Assembly: GCA_007132365.1 (NCBI GenBank)
Contig: SLOS01000070.1
Coordinates: 1-12,729, forward strand
Direction: 5' to 3'
Source: Bacteroidales bacterium
GTDB lineage: Bacteria > Bacteroidota > Bacteroidia > Bacteroidales > PUMT01
Length of the DNA: 12,729 nucleotides
Shown: in pieces, positions 6,424 to 12,729 of the stretch
Position numbering within the stretch: position 1 is the stretch's first letter
Layout: every line of letters begins with the position of its first letter
Notes under the pieces: model-generated
Database searches by the model: none
Seen by the model: the letters and a program-made list of their open reading frames with translations, nothing else
Told to the model about the DNA's origin: nothing
Translations under genes and position numbers: made by a program

Positions 6424-7341
6424 ATGCTTAAAACCGGCCTGGTTGGTAATCTGACAGACCATGAAATCGATGCGGTTTTCATGCATCCCGGATTTACGGT
6501 GACAGGATGCTTTTATCCGGATTATCATGAAAATAATCCGGTCCCAGGACAACTACCTGTTTTATCTGCCGAAACTCTTATAGATGGAAATGAAGCCCTG
6601 ATATTTAACCGGGTAAATGCTGATATTATCAATTTGCTTTATGCGGCACTGAAAAAATCAAGGCATGTTATGCTTCTGGATACCACTGAATTGAAATCCG
6701 GGGCAATTGCAGAACTTATTAAATTAAGAGAAGAGGCACAGACTGTAGTTCAGACAAGGCAGATTGAGAGAACAAATCCATTGCTGCATGCATGCCTTCC
6801 ATTAATAACTCATCCCTCACTTTTTGAAATTCAGCTGCTTATCCCTAATAAGGGATTAAACAGCACCGGGGAGGTTGTAAAAAACCTGCTGAGGATGATT
6901 GATGCCCTTTTATTTTTAAACCCGGTCAATATAAAAAAAATACAGGCCTTAAGGCAATCTGTGAACACAGCCTCAACTTGTTTTATCAGCTCACGAATTG
7001 ATTTTGACAGCGGCTCTGTTGCAAACCTTCTCTTTTCCAATATTGCAAATAAAGAATCTTTCATTATTCAAATCTATCAGAAAAATAATACTTTGAAGAT
7101 TGATATGTCCGGCCGGGAACTGATGATTTTTGAACACTCAGAAAAACAAGACAAAATTTTTTCCAGAACTGTAAAGGTTAAAAAAAGAGGCCGTCGTATC
7201 TTTTATAATGAACTGGAAAGTTTTTATCAGTCAATATTAAGCAGAAACACCTACAGCCATGAGCTTTATGAGACCTTCAGGGTATTGGAGCTAAGCCTTA
7301 AAATTATTGCAAAATCGGGATTTCCGGAATCAGGGGAATAA
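6424..7341 (+). CDS. Degenerate Gfo/Idh/MocA-like oxidoreductase-fold protein, probably non-catalytic
   Basis: This 305-residue protein has the outline of the Gfo/Idh/MocA family but lacks the usual catalytic marks. The first strand MLKTGLVGNLTDHEID (1-16) sits where family members have the GxGxxG nucleotide-binding loop; only two of the glycines are there. LLDTTELKSGAIAELIKL (84-101) occupies the place of the EKP(L) motif, but the lysine-proline pair is missing. NPLLHACLPLI (118-128) and KNLLRMIDALLFL (153-165) align with the NP..R and HD.DL segments, again without the usual His-Asp pair. The C-terminal beta-sheet segment GSVANLLFSNIANKE (197-211) and the closing NELESFYQSIL then ELYETFRVLELSLKII (262-295) are well kept. 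Similar proteins modify nucleotide sugars, and the next gene starts polysaccharide assembly. A scaffold, sugar-binding or regulatory role is therefore plausible but inferred. The family call rests on overall pattern. Confidence 0.65.
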   Translation: MLKTGLVGNLTDHEIDAVFMHPGFTVTGCFYPDYHENNPVPGQLPVLSAETLIDGNEALIFNRVNADIINLLYAALKKSRHVMLLDTTELKSGAIAELIKLREEAQTVVQTRQIERTNPLLHACLPLITHPSLFEIQLLIPNKGLNSTGEVVKNLLRMIDALLFLNPVNIKKIQALRQSVNTASTCFISSRIDFDSGSVANLLFSNIANKESFIIQIYQKNNTLKIDMSGRELMIFEHSEKQDKIFSRTVKVKKRGRRIFYNELESFYQSILSRNTYSHELYETFRVLELSLKIIAKSGFPESGE

Positions 7342-7363
7342 TTTTTTTTTCCTCTGACCAAAA

Positions 7364-7386
7364 AAAACCGTATAAATCATGGTTTT
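7364..7386 (+). terminator. Possible weak terminator after the Gfo/Idh-like gene
   Basis: AAAACCGT (7364-7371) and ATGGTTTT (7379-7386) can pair over eight positions (one G-T) around a 7-base loop, 22 bases after the stop codon. The 3' arm ends in TTTT, but the stem is AT-rich and no longer T-run follows. An isolated run of nine T lies before it at 7342-7350. Read-through into the next gene remains possible. Confidence 0.35.
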
Positions 7387-7484
7387 GAAAAGGAAAATTT
7401 CCTATAATTGTTAAAGATTAAAGTCATTTAAAAAAATCATATGCAAAATTTCTACTAGAAAACTTTCATAGCAGAATTTTGGAT

Positions 7485-7503
7485 ATCTCCTGAGTAAGGA
7501 GAT
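7485..7503 (+). promoter_or_regulatory. Hairpin in the leader of the glycosylphosphotransferase gene
   Basis: ATCTCC (7485-7490) and GGAGAT (7498-7503) form a perfect 6-bp stem with a 7-base loop, 47 bases before the preferred ATG at 7551. A seven-of-eight match to the -7 box (TGTATTTG, 7520-7527) lies just downstream, so it could be an operator rather than an RNA hairpin. Its function is unknown. Confidence 0.3.
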
Positions 7504-7550
7504 GAAAATACTGTTTTGATGTATTTGTGGTTTTTTTAACTGACTTTTTT

Positions 7551-8960
7551 ATGGATCACAGAAAGCAGACGGTCAAATATTTGACGTGTGATTTTTTCTC
7601 TTCAATTCTGGCCTGGATTCTATTCTATTTTTTCCATTTACATCAATTAGGCTTAATTGGTGTCTTTTATGCCCCCGCAAGCCCTGAACTAATTACCGGA
7701 TCAATTGCGTTTCCTGTTTTCTGGATCTCCTTCTATTTCTTTTGGGGATTTTACCGTGATATATTTCGTCGCTCCCGGATTAAAGAACTTGGGGCATCTT
7801 TTACCGTAACATTAACCGGCACTCTGATTATCTTTATCTATATGGTATATACAGATGTCATTACCGGCGTTTCAACAAGCTTTCTTAGCTCCTTTATAGT
7901 ACTGTTTTACATCCAGTTCACCGTTTCCTATTTGCCCAGATTATTTATAACCTCATACACTATTTCATCAATCCGCAAGGGGAAGATAGGCTTTAATACT
8001 ATAATTATCGGCAGTGACAAAAAAGCGGTTGATGTTTACAGGGAGATTAAAAATCAGCCAAGGTCAACAGGTAACAAATTCATAGGATTTGTAAATATTA
8101 ACGGAAACAGCTCCTACCCTTTGGGAAAGTTTCTGACACATCTTGGGGGTCTTGATCAGCTGACTGAAATAATATCCAAATACAGGGTGGAAGAAGTAAT
8201 AATTGCAATTGAAACTTCAGAGAATGGTAAAATAGAAAGGATAATTTCCAGAATTGACCATCCGAAACTGTTAGTTAAAGCTATTCCCGGAATGCAGGAC
8301 ATTCTGACAGGAAGGGTCAGAATAAACACAATAATGGCAACCCCACTTCTTCAAATCTCCCACAGCCTGATGACTCCGTGGCAGAAAAACATCAAACAGA
8401 TAATAGATATTTTATTCTCTGTTATTGCCCTGATATTGTTACTGCCGGTATCCATAATAATTATGATATGGATTAAGCTCAGCTCACCGGGCCCGGTTAT
8501 CTACAGCCATGAGCGGATCGGTAAAAACGGTAAACCATTCAGGATTTATAAGTTCCGGACAATGATTGACAATGCCGAACAGAACGGTCCTGAACTCTCC
8601 TCCCCCTATGACAGCAGGGTTACCAAACCGGGACGATTTTTAAGAAAGACCAGGCTTGATGAAATCCCCAACTTCATTAATGTTCTTAAGGGTGAAATGT
8701 CGCTTGTGGGACCACGTCCCGAGCGCAGATATTATATTGATAAAATTGTTTCAAATGCGCCTCACTATAACCATCTCCTGAAAATAAAGCCCGGTATTAC
8801 TTCATGGGGACAGGTAAAATATGGTTATGCCGAAAATGTGGGACAGATGCTTCAACGATTGAGATATGATATTCTGTATCTTGAAAATATGTCTGTTTTC
8901 GTGGACTTTCAGATATTGATTCTTACTATTTTAATAATCCTTAAACGTAAAGGTGTCTGA
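7551..8960 (+). CDS. Polyprenyl-phosphate sugar-1-phosphate transferase (exopolysaccharide/O-antigen initiating enzyme)
   Basis: This 469-residue integral membrane enzyme belongs to the WbaP/WcaJ type. It transfers a sugar-1-phosphate from a nucleotide sugar to undecaprenyl phosphate, the first step in building a surface or exported polysaccharide. The N-terminal part (about 1-140) contains several hydrophobic helices. A Rossmann-like (CoA-binding-like) domain follows (about 145-255; FNTIIIGSDKKAVDVYREI, then GFVN and EEVIIAI). The catalytic domain comes last: its membrane-inserting helix is at about 283-309, and it has SSPGPVIYSHERIGKNGKPF, KFRTM (334-338), RLDEIPN (368-374), SLVGPRPER (384-392) and LRYDILYLEN (437-446). 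I prefer the ATG at 7551 to an in-frame GTG at 7527 because MDHRKQTVKYLTCDFF matches how such proteins begin. The sugar it transfers cannot be told. No other glycosyltransferase is adjacent in the window; elbB follows after 23 bases. Confidence 0.92.
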   Translation: MDHRKQTVKYLTCDFFSSILAWILFYFFHLHQLGLIGVFYAPASPELITGSIAFPVFWISFYFFWGFYRDIFRRSRIKELGASFTVTLTGTLIIFIYMVYTDVITGVSTSFLSSFIVLFYIQFTVSYLPRLFITSYTISSIRKGKIGFNTIIIGSDKKAVDVYREIKNQPRSTGNKFIGFVNINGNSSYPLGKFLTHLGGLDQLTEIISKYRVEEVIIAIETSENGKIERIISRIDHPKLLVKAIPGMQDILTGRVRINTIMATPLLQISHSLMTPWQKNIKQIIDILFSVIALILLLPVSIIIMIWIKLSSPGPVIYSHERIGKNGKPFRIYKFRTMIDNAEQNGPELSSPYDSRVTKPGRFLRKTRLDEIPNFINVLKGEMSLVGPRPERRYYIDKIVSNAPHYNHLLKIKPGITSWGQVKYGYAENVGQMLQRLRYDILYLENMSVFVDFQILILTILIILKRKGV

Positions 8961-8983
8961 TTAATTTATAAAAACTCAAAAAG

Positions 8984-9640
8984 ATGGAGAAAAAGAAAAA
9001 ATTTGCAGTGGTCCTGGCCGGTTGCGGTGTTTTTGACGGAAGTGAGATACATGAGGCAACGATGACTCTTTATGCCATCATGAAAAACCAGGGAGAATAT
9101 GAAATATTTGCCCCTGATATAATGCAACACCATGTAATAAACCATATTTCAGGCGATGAAATGAAGGAGTCCAGAAATGTCCTGATTGAATCTGCCAGGA
9201 TAGCACGCGGTAAGATCAGGGCCCTCAATGAGTTCAGGTCAGAAGATTTTGATGCCGTTATTTTTCCCGGAGGATTTGGAGCGGCCAAAAACCTTTCAGG
9301 CTTTGCTTTCGACGGACCGGATTGCAAAGTCAACCCTGAGGTGGAAAGAACGGTTAAAGATATGGTTAATAGCGGCAAACCCATTGGAGCCCTTTGCATA
9401 TCTCCGGCAATAATGGCAAAAATCCTTGATAAACCTGTACTCACCATTGGTCAGGACGAAGGTACATCCAAAGCCGTGGAAAGCATGGGAGCCACACATA
9501 AAACAACCGGCCACGGGGAAGTAGTGGTCGATCCGGATTACAAGCTTGTCACATCCCCCTGTTATATGCTGGATGCAAACATCCTGCACATAGCAGAAGG
9601 GGCAGACGCTGTTGTAAAAGAAATATTCGGGATGTTTTAA
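8984..9640 (+). CDS. elbB: ElbB-type DJ-1/PfpI superfamily protein (isoprenoid biosynthesis-associated glyoxalase)
   Basis: This 218-residue cytoplasmic protein matches ElbB (also called YhbL/SCRP-27A), a DJ-1/PfpI-superfamily protein linked genetically to isoprenoid synthesis in E. coli and reported to have glyoxalase activity. The start KFAVVLAGCGVFDGSEIHEA (6-25) is the ElbB signature, with the conserved acidic residues near position 21-24. FDAVIFPGGFGAAKNLSGFA (89-108) follows, and then the nucleophile elbow IGALCISPA with Cys138. The C-terminal block TIGQDEGT, then TTGHGEVVVDPDYKLVTSPCYM (174-195), is also characteristic. Length is normal. It begins 23 bases after the glycosylphosphotransferase stop on the same strand, with no promoter or terminator visible between them, so co-transcription is likely. 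Its stop lies 14 bases from the end of the convergent DUF4294 gene, and no clear hairpin separates them. Confidence 0.92.
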   Translation: MEKKKKFAVVLAGCGVFDGSEIHEATMTLYAIMKNQGEYEIFAPDIMQHHVINHISGDEMKESRNVLIESARIARGKIRALNEFRSEDFDAVIFPGGFGAAKNLSGFAFDGPDCKVNPEVERTVKDMVNSGKPIGALCISPAIMAKILDKPVLTIGQDEGTSKAVESMGATHKTTGHGEVVVDPDYKLVTSPCYMLDANILHIAEGADAVVKEIFGMF

Positions 9641-9654
9641 TCAGGATGCCGGCT

Positions 9655-10263
9655 TTAAATCTGGCCGTTATCTATAAGGTGCAGTATCTGGTCAATCAAT
9701 TTATCCTCACCCTCGGCATCAAATCTCGTTTTAAGGTTTGATCCGAATATCCTGGCAACGGTCTGCCAGAAAAATGCAGAAAAGGCACCCCTCAACTCTC
9801 TTACAAGCTCGTAGGAGGTATTGCCTGTCTCCCTGTCTATCAACTTGATCAGAAGCCGGCCCTGGGTGATGGTAAGGGATCTCAGCTCATCCTCAAATTC
9901 AGCCATCAGTTCACGTTCAACATTTTTAACAAATTCCTTTCGTTCCCTTTCTGTTTTGAGTTCGATGAAAACAGTATTCATCTCTTCAAGCTTTTCAGCA
10001 GCAAGGAGGGCATAGGGATAAACTATCTTAAGATTGTAAACAAGCCTTTCATACCTTCTTATATCCCGTCTGCTTGTAAAACGAGGTATGGAGTATATCT
10101 GAACCTCTTCTATCGTAGAATGCAGAATAGTGTCGCCATCTCTTATCGTCTGTTTTAGTACCTCGAAATGACGTATATTGAGAGTATCATCATGAAGCTT
10201 CTGTCCTTTGGCATTATTAATGCAAAGCAATGAAACAGCAATTATGGGTATTATCCTTAACAT
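9655..10263 (-). CDS. DUF4294 family secreted protein
   Basis: This 202-residue protein resembles DUF4294, a Bacteroidota family without a known function. It starts with a signal peptide (MLRIIPIIAVSLLCINNAKGQ) with likely cleavage after AKG (residue 20). The Cys at 14 is not in a convincing lipobox, so periplasmic or outer-face export is more likely than lipidation. The family features are RDGDTIL (41-47), a strand-rich segment VQIYSIPRF (54-62), and a long charged helix (about 64-130). The most conserved block then runs from 131 to 181, including ITQGRLLIKLIDRETGNTSY and FFWQTVARIFGSNLK. No catalytic residues can be named. It is transcribed alone on the minus strand, convergent with elbB and divergent from the DUF454 gene across 291 bases. 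The ATG at 10263 immediately precedes the signal peptide, which decides the start. Confidence 0.85.
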   Translation of the reverse strand: MLRIIPIIAVSLLCINNAKGQKLHDDTLNIRHFEVLKQTIRDGDTILHSTIEEVQIYSIPRFTSRRDIRRYERLVYNLKIVYPYALLAAEKLEEMNTVFIELKTERERKEFVKNVERELMAEFEDELRSLTITQGRLLIKLIDRETGNTSYELVRELRGAFSAFFWQTVARIFGSNLKTRFDAEGEDKLIDQILHLIDNGQI

Positions 10264-10382
10264 AATAATTTACAAACGAATCCAGAATCACATAATTGTT
10301 AATATGCCAAAAAAATAAAAATCCAAATTACACTAAGCAATGAGGCAATTTATTACATTATTTTCCTTATTTGTATTGCATG

Positions 10383-10390
10383 CAAAATTA
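10383..10390 (-). promoter_or_regulatory. Possible -7 box for the DUF4294 gene
   Basis: Read on the minus strand, 10390-10383 is TAATTTTG, a full match to TAnnTTTG, giving a leader of roughly 110 bases. No clean -33 TTTG accompanies it. A 10-bp palindrome TTGCATGCAA (10376-10385) overlaps it and could be an operator. AT-rich sequence like this produces chance matches, so support is limited. Confidence 0.3.
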
Positions 10391-10462
10391 ATTCCAAAAA
10401 TTACACGTGACTAACAATAATTAAACTGTTTAACGGACCGGATTAATTAATGGAAATGATTC

Positions 10463-10470
10463 TATCTTTG
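10463..10470 (+). promoter_or_regulatory. -7 box for the DUF454 gene
   Basis: TATCTTTG (10463-10470) followed by TGCC is an exact match to TAnnTTTG, in a form common upstream of Bacteroidota genes. It would give an 80-base leader before the ATG at 10555. No TTTG at the proper -33 distance was found. The leader from 10471 to 10554 shows no strong structure. Confidence 0.5.
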
Positions 10471-10554
10471 TGCCTGCAAAAAGCTCATAATATAATCTCA
10501 AGATAACGAAAGACGAAAATATAAGACCCGGATGACTCTATATCCGATAAAATC

Positions 10555-10932
10555 ATGCCGTTGAAAAAAATGAAAAGATGGCTGCTTATTTTAGCTGGCA
10601 GTATATCTCTCGGACTGGGTACACTTGGTGTTGTTGTCCCGCTTCTGCCAACTACACCATTCCTGCTACTAACAGCAGCATGTTATATAAAAAGTTCTGA
10701 AAGACTCTACAAATGGCTTATTAACCATAGGCTATATGGAAAATTTCTTCGCAATTATATTGAGCATAAAGCTATTGCACTGAATGTTAAAATTGGCAGC
10801 ATTGCACTGTTGTGGATCACAATAATCACATCTTCAATTCTTTTTATATCTGTTACCTGGCTGAAAGTATTGTTAATTGTAAAAGCTGTTATTGTAACCT
10901 TGCACATAAACTCTTTCAGGACCATTAAGTGA
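10555..10932 (+). CDS. DUF454/YbaN family small inner-membrane protein
   Basis: This 125-residue membrane protein fits the DUF454 (YbaN) family, whose function is not known. Hydrophobic segments lie at about 8-45 (LLILAGSISLGLGTLGVVVP, then LLPTTPFLLLTAACYI) and 79-114. Between them is the family signature region SSERLYKWLINHRLYGKFL (47-65), followed by RNYIEHKAI. The combination of GxxGVVVPLLPTTPFLLL and the basic, aromatic loop is typical. The ATG at 10555 is used; the Met at codon 6 is an alternative that would not alter the membrane part. It has its own candidate -7 box 84 bases upstream. A small hairpin and a second -7 box separate it from arcA, so the two genes are probably transcribed separately. 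YbaN-family genes occur in many contexts, and the neighbours here do not suggest a task. Confidence 0.88.
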   Translation: MPLKKMKRWLLILAGSISLGLGTLGVVVPLLPTTPFLLLTAACYIKSSERLYKWLINHRLYGKFLRNYIEHKAIALNVKIGSIALLWITIITSSILFISVTWLKVLLIVKAVIVTLHINSFRTIK

Positions 10933-10933
10933 A

Positions 10934-10955
10934 CCGGCACCCACTTCACTGCCGG
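10934..10955 (+). terminator. Short hairpin after the DUF454 gene
   Basis: CCGGCA (10934-10939) and TGCCGG (10950-10955) form a perfect 6-bp GC-rich stem with a 10-base loop, starting two bases after the stop codon. The following ATATGTTATT is AT-rich but not a T-run, so termination would be weak. Confidence 0.4.
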
Positions 10956-10974
10956 ATATGTTATTAAAAAGGTT

Positions 10975-10982
10975 TATATTTG
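10975..10982 (+). promoter_or_regulatory. -7 box for arcA
   Basis: TATATTTG at 10975-10982 is an exact TAnnTTTG match, 33 bases before the arcA ATG at 11016. It is the same octamer found upstream of the zinc-ribbon gene at 723-730. No clear -33 TTTG was seen. The spacing to the ATG fits a short leader without a Shine-Dalgarno. Confidence 0.5.
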
Positions 10983-11015
10983 CAAACTTCTGTAAAAGTA
11001 ATAATTACATAGCAA

Positions 11016-12272
11016 ATGGAGAGGAAGATAAAAATAGACGTTGGCTCTGAAATAGGTGAACTGGAAGCTGTTATTATCCACACTCCGGGCCCTGAAGTTG
11101 AAAATATGACTCCTGAAAATGCAGAGCGTGCTTTATACAGTGATATTCTGAACCTGCCGGTTGCGCAAAAGGAGTATTCAGCACTGGAGCAGGTGCTTCG
11201 GAAGTTTACCAGGGTATTTCAGGTAAAAGACCTGCTTGTGGAGACTCTTAATAACCTACGGGTAAAAGAAAATCTCGTCGATAGAATATGCAATACCAGT
11301 GAAACAGGTCACATGAAGGAATACCTGATGACAAGGCCGCGCAAAGAACTTACAGACCTGCTGATTGAAGGAGTTGTAATGCAAAAGAACACCCTCACCC
11401 GGTTTCTCAGCAGGGAACGCTATTCGCTGCCTCCACTTCATAATTTCTTCTTTATCAGAGATGCAGCCATCCCCATGCTCGATTCAGTCCTGATCAGTAA
11501 AATGGCTAACAAGATAAGGGAAAGAGAGTCGATAATTATGGAAACCATATTCGATTTCAGCGGAATTTTCAACACAAAAACCAATAGTGCCATGCATCCC
11601 GACCCTATGCTGGCAATTGAGGGGGGTGACGTACTTGTTGCACGTGAAGATATACTGATTATCGGGAATGGAGCACGCACAAGTTCCCGGGGTATCGACC
11701 TTATTTTGGAAATGCTCAGGGGTCAGAGTAACGGGAAAAGACATATAATTGTCCAGGAGTTACCCAGGAGCCCTGAATCCTTTATCCACCTTGATATGGT
11801 GTTTACCCTTCTGGATACTGACAGCTGTATGGTATATGAACCGGTGATATTCAAAACAAGTAAATACCAGACAGTTCATATAATTATAGAACAAGGGAAA
11901 GTTAGTTGCATCAGCGAGGAGAGGAACATACTGGAAACCTTGAAGAGCCTGGGGATGGACCTTAAGCCGGTTTATTGCGGGGGTAAATCCGACCCATGGA
12001 TCCAGGAAAGAGAACAGTGGCACAGTGGGGCCAATTTTTTTGCTGTTGCTCCCGGTAAATTAATAGGATACGGCAGGAATACATATACACTGGATGAGAT
12101 GAACAAAAACGGTTTTGAGATTATAAGCGCTAATGATATTATCTCATCAAAGGTTGATCACAATAAATTCAAAAAGGCGCTGATCACACTTGAGGGATCT
12201 GAATTACCGCGTGGCGGCGGTGGTGTCAGATGTATGACACTGCCACTGAAAAGAAAAGCTGTTAACTGGTAG
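11016..12272 (+). CDS. arcA: Arginine deiminase
   Basis: This 418-residue cytoplasmic enzyme is of normal length and hydrolyses L-arginine to citrulline and ammonia, the first step of the ATP-yielding deiminase pathway. The pentein-fold catalytic set is visible: Asp149 in FFFIRDAA, Glu202 and Asp205 in IEGGD, His258 and Asp260 in FIHLDMVF, and nucleophile Cys406 in GGGGVRCMTLPL. The N-terminus has the expected GELEAVIIHTPGPE (14-27). WHSGANFFAVAPG (335-347), which carries a substrate-contacting Asn, and YGRNTYT are also present. Some positions deviate from the commonest bacterial forms (FIRDAA in place of FTRDP; GGGGVRC in place of GGPRC), but no catalytic residue is lost. No ornithine carbamoyltransferase, carbamate kinase or arginine/ornithine antiporter gene is adjacent, so the rest of the pathway must be elsewhere or absent. 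The last codons and the stop form part of a hairpin that appears to terminate sucC. Confidence 0.95.
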   Translation: MERKIKIDVGSEIGELEAVIIHTPGPEVENMTPENAERALYSDILNLPVAQKEYSALEQVLRKFTRVFQVKDLLVETLNNLRVKENLVDRICNTSETGHMKEYLMTRPRKELTDLLIEGVVMQKNTLTRFLSRERYSLPPLHNFFFIRDAAIPMLDSVLISKMANKIRERESIIMETIFDFSGIFNTKTNSAMHPDPMLAIEGGDVLVAREDILIIGNGARTSSRGIDLILEMLRGQSNGKRHIIVQELPRSPESFIHLDMVFTLLDTDSCMVYEPVIFKTSKYQTVHIIIEQGKVSCISEERNILETLKSLGMDLKPVYCGGKSDPWIQEREQWHSGANFFAVAPGKLIGYGRNTYTLDEMNKNGFEIISANDIISSKVDHNKFKKALITLEGSELPRGGGGVRCMTLPLKRKAVNW

Positions 12273-12286
12273 TAGCACCAGTTAAC
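12261..12286 (-). terminator. Intrinsic terminator for sucC, lying over the arcA stop codon
   Basis: GTTAACTGGT (12261-12270) and ACCAGTTAAC (12277-12286) form a perfect 10-bp stem with a 6-base loop. On the minus strand the stem is followed by AGCTTTTCTTTTC, a U-rich tract in RNA, which makes it a good terminator for sucC. On the plus strand the following sequence is not T-rich. The arcA stop codon (12270-12272) lies at the stem-loop border. Confidence 0.7.
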
Positions 12287-12322
12287 TTAAATGGTCCTGG
12301 GTTCCTGAAAAATTTCATACCC

Positions 12323-12729
12323 TTACTGAACAACTTTTTTCACCATGTCGGCTGATTCCTGCAAAGTAACGGCAGAATATACCTTAAGGCCGGACTCATC
12401 AATAAGCTGTTTTGCCTCCGTGGCATTTGTTCCCTGCAACCTTACTATTACAGGGATCTCAATATCCCCAATACTTTTATAGGCATCAACGATACCCTGT
12501 GCCACCCTGTCACACCTTACAATGCCTCCGAAAATATTTATCAGGATGGCCTTTACATTCGGGTCCTTTAATATTATCCGGAATCCGGCTTCAACTGTGC
12601 CGGCATTTGCCGTCCCCCCAACATCAAGAAAATTGGCCGGATCACCACCGGAGAGCTTGATAATATCCATGGTGGCCATCGCAAGACCAGCTCCATTTAC
12701 CATACAGCCAACATTACCGTCAAGCTTGA
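12323..12729 (-). CDS. sucC: Succinyl-CoA ligase (ADP/GDP-forming) beta subunit, C-terminal part (5' end outside window)
   Basis: This is the last 135 codons of the beta subunit of succinyl-CoA synthetase, the TCA-cycle enzyme that couples succinyl-CoA hydrolysis to nucleoside triphosphate formation. The frame is open from the right edge (KLDGNVGCMVNGAGLAMATM) to the TGA at 12323-12325. The visible C-terminal ligase domain has DIIKLSGGDPANFLDVGGTA, then AGTVEAGFRIIL, NIFGGIVRCDRVAQGI and PVIVRLQGTNATEAK, all standard for SucC. The first ATG in the window (12703) is internal; the ATP-grasp domain and start are to the right. Complete SucC is about 380-390 residues. It converges on arcA with 50 bases between stops and a strong hairpin for termination. 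The partner sucD is not seen downstream, so if linked it would be upstream, outside the window, or elsewhere. Confidence 0.96.
   Translation of the reverse strand, partial: KLDGNVGCMVNGAGLAMATMDIIKLSGGDPANFLDVGGTANAGTVEAGFRIILKDPNVKAILINIFGGIVRCDRVAQGIVDAYKSIGDIEIPVIVRLQGTNATEAKQLIDESGLKVYSAVTLQESADMVKKVVQ

Noticed and set aside
7342..7350. Run of nine T after the Gfo/Idh-like gene as an intrinsic terminator tail.
   Set aside because: No stable stem immediately precedes it; the only stem found lies downstream.
9640..9660. Hairpin between the convergent elbB and DUF4294 genes.
   Set aside because: Only five weak pairs with a wobble could be drawn, so no terminator is claimed.

Overview
The window looks like chromosome from a member of the Bacteroidota, probably a Bacteroidales- or Marinilabiliales-like anaerobe. 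Several things point this way. There are copies of the Bacteroidota -7 promoter box (TAnnTTTG) upstream of genes, and AT-rich start regions without Shine-Dalgarno sequences. A DUF4294 secreted protein, a family I know mainly from Bacteroidota, is present, and so is a TRAP transporter/ChbG-type deacetylase neighbourhood. No rRNA, tRNA, CRISPR array, insertion sequence or phage gene was seen.

Left part (1-1850). The window opens with the last 77 codons of a TRAP transporter large permease (DctM). Its end overlaps, tail to tail, a broken ChbG/YdjC carbohydrate deacetylase gene. That gene keeps its N-terminal and C-terminal segments but has lost the middle, the reading frame and its start codon. 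A small gene follows with its own promoter and encodes a zinc-ribbon protein with a Cys-rich tail. It converges on a Met-rich hypothetical protein gene across a 12-bp bidirectional terminator hairpin. Between that gene and gcvP lie three diverged tandem repeats, two of which read as short CPxCEG peptides.

Centre (1850-6240, minus strand). This holds a complete gcvP (glycine cleavage P-protein) and a probable two-gene operon of pcm (isoaspartyl repair methyltransferase) followed by a glyoxalase II-like metallo-beta-lactamase-fold hydrolase. Glycine cleavage T and H genes are not in the window.

Right-centre (6420-9640, plus strand). First comes a degenerate Gfo/Idh/MocA-like protein that lacks the nucleotide-binding glycines and the EKP lysine. 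Next is a membrane polyprenyl-phosphate sugar-1-phosphate transferase, which would start glycan assembly. Then comes elbB, a DJ-1/PfpI-superfamily protein. This run may be a small envelope-glycan or isoprenoid-linked unit, but that grouping is an inference.

Right part (9650-12729). A DUF4294 secreted protein gene runs on the minus strand. A DUF454/YbaN membrane protein and an arginine deiminase (arcA), each behind a -7 box, run on the plus strand. The 3' part of sucC (succinyl-CoA ligase beta subunit) enters from the right edge. The sucC terminator appears to lie inside the last codons of the convergent arcA.

Most of the window is housekeeping. No clear multi-gene defence or biosynthetic system is present. 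The items most worth following up are the deleted deacetylase gene, the CPxCEG repeats, and the probably non-catalytic Gfo/Idh-like protein beside the glycosylphosphotransferase.
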